This document shows positions 48,661 through 49,402 of a stretch of DNA of 49,402 nucleotides, in pieces. A model generated the notes under the pieces. The model did not search any database and was not told the origin of the DNA. It saw only the letters and a list, made by a program, of their open reading frames with translations. The number at the start of each line of letters is the position of its first letter. The stretch's first letter is position 1. A program made the position numbers and the translations under genes. The stretch comes from a virus: IMG/VR virus record IMGVR_UViG_3300037339_000275, positions 1 to 49,402 of that record. One strand, given 5' to 3'.

Positions 48661-48810
48661 ATGTTGAGAAAGAAAGACGGAACGTACGCTCAGCCTCGCA
48701 CCGGCAGTGGGACTGGTAATCACCACACGAAGAGGGGACCAGGGAGACATGGGGAGCACAAGGTGCGCAAGCCCGGGACGAAGATAGGTCGCATCCTGAG
48801 ACGCGCATGA
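48661..48810 (+). CDS. 49-residue very basic protein
   Basis: ATG 48661 behind AAGGAGATAACG. The sequence (MLRKKDGTYAQPRTGSGTG, KRGPGRHGEHKVRKPGTK, IGRILRRA) is rich in Lys, Arg, His and Gly with almost no hydrophobic core, so it is probably disordered and nucleic-acid binding. Its stop overlaps the next start (ATGA). Confidence 0.6.
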   Translation: MLRKKDGTYAQPRTGSGTGNHHTKRGPGRHGEHKVRKPGTKIGRILRRA

Positions 48811-49043
48811 TCCTCCCCACTGATTTCTGCCGCTTCATATTCAAGGACGGCTCGAGAGCCGACTTCCTGTGCAGGGAGCTGATGATCGAATCCTGGCCTC
48901 CTCCAAAACACCTGACTTTGAAGAACTACAACTTCGAGCGAGTCAGCGCTTCAATCCTTTCTGAGTCAGCCTCCGAGATTCAACAGATCGCTCGAGGTTC
49001 GCTGTATCAACACTTACCTGATATCATCATAAAGGGAGAGTGA
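48807..49043 (+). CDS. Hypothetical small early protein
   Basis: 78 residues from ATG 48807, overlapping the preceding stop. Begins MILPTDFCRFIFKDGSRADF; ends LYQHLPDIIIKGE. Alpha/beta type without known motifs. Confidence 0.55.
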   Translation: MILPTDFCRFIFKDGSRADFLCRELMIESWPPPKHLTLKNYNFERVSASILSESASEIQQIARGSLYQHLPDIIIKGE

Positions 49044-49045
49044 TC

Positions 49046-49243
49046 ATGTGCGTCCACAATCTCATACGATGCTCGAAGGGAGACTGCTTTCAGTGTGATC
49101 GTCGAGACCAGATTGCCGGCTACGCTTTGTCTGGGATCGTCGACAAGAATACCTCAGTAGCTGACGCGCCAGCTCGAGCGGAGATAGCTATCGCTCTTGC
49201 TGATGCCCTGATAGCGAGGTTGGATGTCGACGATACGCATTGA
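49046..49243 (+). CDS. Small Cys-rich early protein
   Basis: 65 residues from ATG 49046 (GGGAG 7 bases upstream; GTG 49040 possible). The N-terminus CVHNLIRCSKGDCFQC has four cysteines with zinc-site spacing; the rest is a helix (DAPARAEIAIALADALIARL). It is followed by the leader of the junction-spanning gene. Confidence 0.6.
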   Translation: MCVHNLIRCSKGDCFQCDRRDQIAGYALSGIVDKNTSVADAPARAEIAIALADALIARLDVDDTH

Positions 49244-49261
49244 CTTCAACTGGAGATAACG

Positions 49262-49402
49262 ATGTCGCACCAAAGAGTACGAATAGCTCAACCCCTGGAT
49301 CTGGCTGAAGAATTGAAGAAGCTCGTGGCAGAATTGTCAGAGTGGACCAAGAACCCCAAAGCTATGGGAATTCTAGTGATTACCCTGACCGAAGTCGAGG
49401 AA
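49262..49402 (+). CDS. Hypothetical protein, 5' part of the gene that spans the junction
   Basis: ATG 49262 behind CAACTGGAGATAACG; the frame runs to the end of the window and continues at base 2 to the stop at 268 (93 residues in total). This is the true N-terminus of the first gene in the window. The leader is the standard one of the early block. Confidence 0.8.
   Translation, partial: MSHQRVRIAQPLDLAEELKKLVAELSEWTKNPKAMGILVITLTEVEE
49276..49402. repeat. Terminal direct repeat, right copy
   Basis: Exact copy of bases 1-127. Joining the two copies gives a 49,275-bp circle and restores the small gene that starts at 49262. The sequence alone does not tell a circularly permuted genome from one with fixed ends. 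Confidence 0.95.

Noticed and set aside
1-49402. CRISPR array, tRNA genes, integrase, lysogeny repressor, phage RNA polymerase
   Set aside because: No spaced short repeats, tRNA-like cloverleaf, recombinase motif or T7-type polymerase motif was seen on either strand by eye.

Overview
This window is a complete or near-complete genome of a lytic tailed double-stranded DNA phage (Caudoviricetes, podovirus type), probably of a Gram-negative, likely proteobacterial, host. The first and last 127 bases are identical, so the contig closes into a circle of 49,275 bp; one small gene starts at 49262 and runs across the junction to 268. The tail tubular A/B proteins, the gp13/gp14/gp15-like virion proteins and a T7-type fibre N-terminus point to a short-tailed virion. 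The head genes (portal, Bbp19-like protein, scaffold, capsid, Bbp16-like cement) resemble the Bordetella phage BPP-1 group. I see no integrase, repressor, tRNA, CRISPR or phage RNA polymerase, so transcription presumably uses the host enzyme.

Layout. (1) 44.1-49.4 kb and 0-1.7 kb, plus strand: about 20 small, mostly unknown early genes, many behind a stereotyped leader of the form GGAG-N-AACG-ATG. They include a GNAT-like protein, a DUF2786 protein, zinc-ribbon proteins and tiny membrane peptides. (2) 1.7-3.8 kb, minus strand: primase-polymerase/helicase. (3) 4.0-9.4 kb, plus: nucleotide and replication block with dNMP kinase, dUTPase/dCTPase-like enzyme, two thymidylate-synthase-fold proteins, dCMP deaminase and a uracil-DNA glycosylase/DNA polymerase A fusion. 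(4) 9.4-14.4 kb, plus: recombination block with Cas4-like exonuclease, Sak4-like ATPase, DUF669-type ssDNA-binding protein, SNF2 helicase, a PD-(D/E)XK endonuclease and small putative DNA-binding proteins. (5) 14.4-43.6 kb, minus: late genes, read from large terminase through head, decoration and adhesin genes, tail, ejection proteins and fibre to the lysis cassette. (6) The small terminase gene (45.1-45.7 kb, minus) is cut off from the large one by plus-strand early genes.

How the parts work together. The nucleotide block resembles the T4 set (gp1, gp42, gp56, cd) that makes hydroxymethyl-dCMP. Both TS-fold proteins appear to carry Asp where dUMP-specific enzymes have Asn, which suggests cytosine modification. 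The fused glycosylase would keep uracil out of new DNA. The exonuclease/Sak4/SSB set would handle recombination.

The most unusual items are a 609-residue virion protein built from about ten GQPW-anchored units of about 38 residues; a 964-residue ejection protein holding a GNAT-like domain and a Tat-type motif in an AT-richer segment; a shared PMPMPR C-terminal tag on two adjacent virion proteins; a CGCG-saturated 0.4 kb region upstream of the large terminase; and a 32-bp inverted repeat around a polypyrimidine loop between the small terminase and the early genes.
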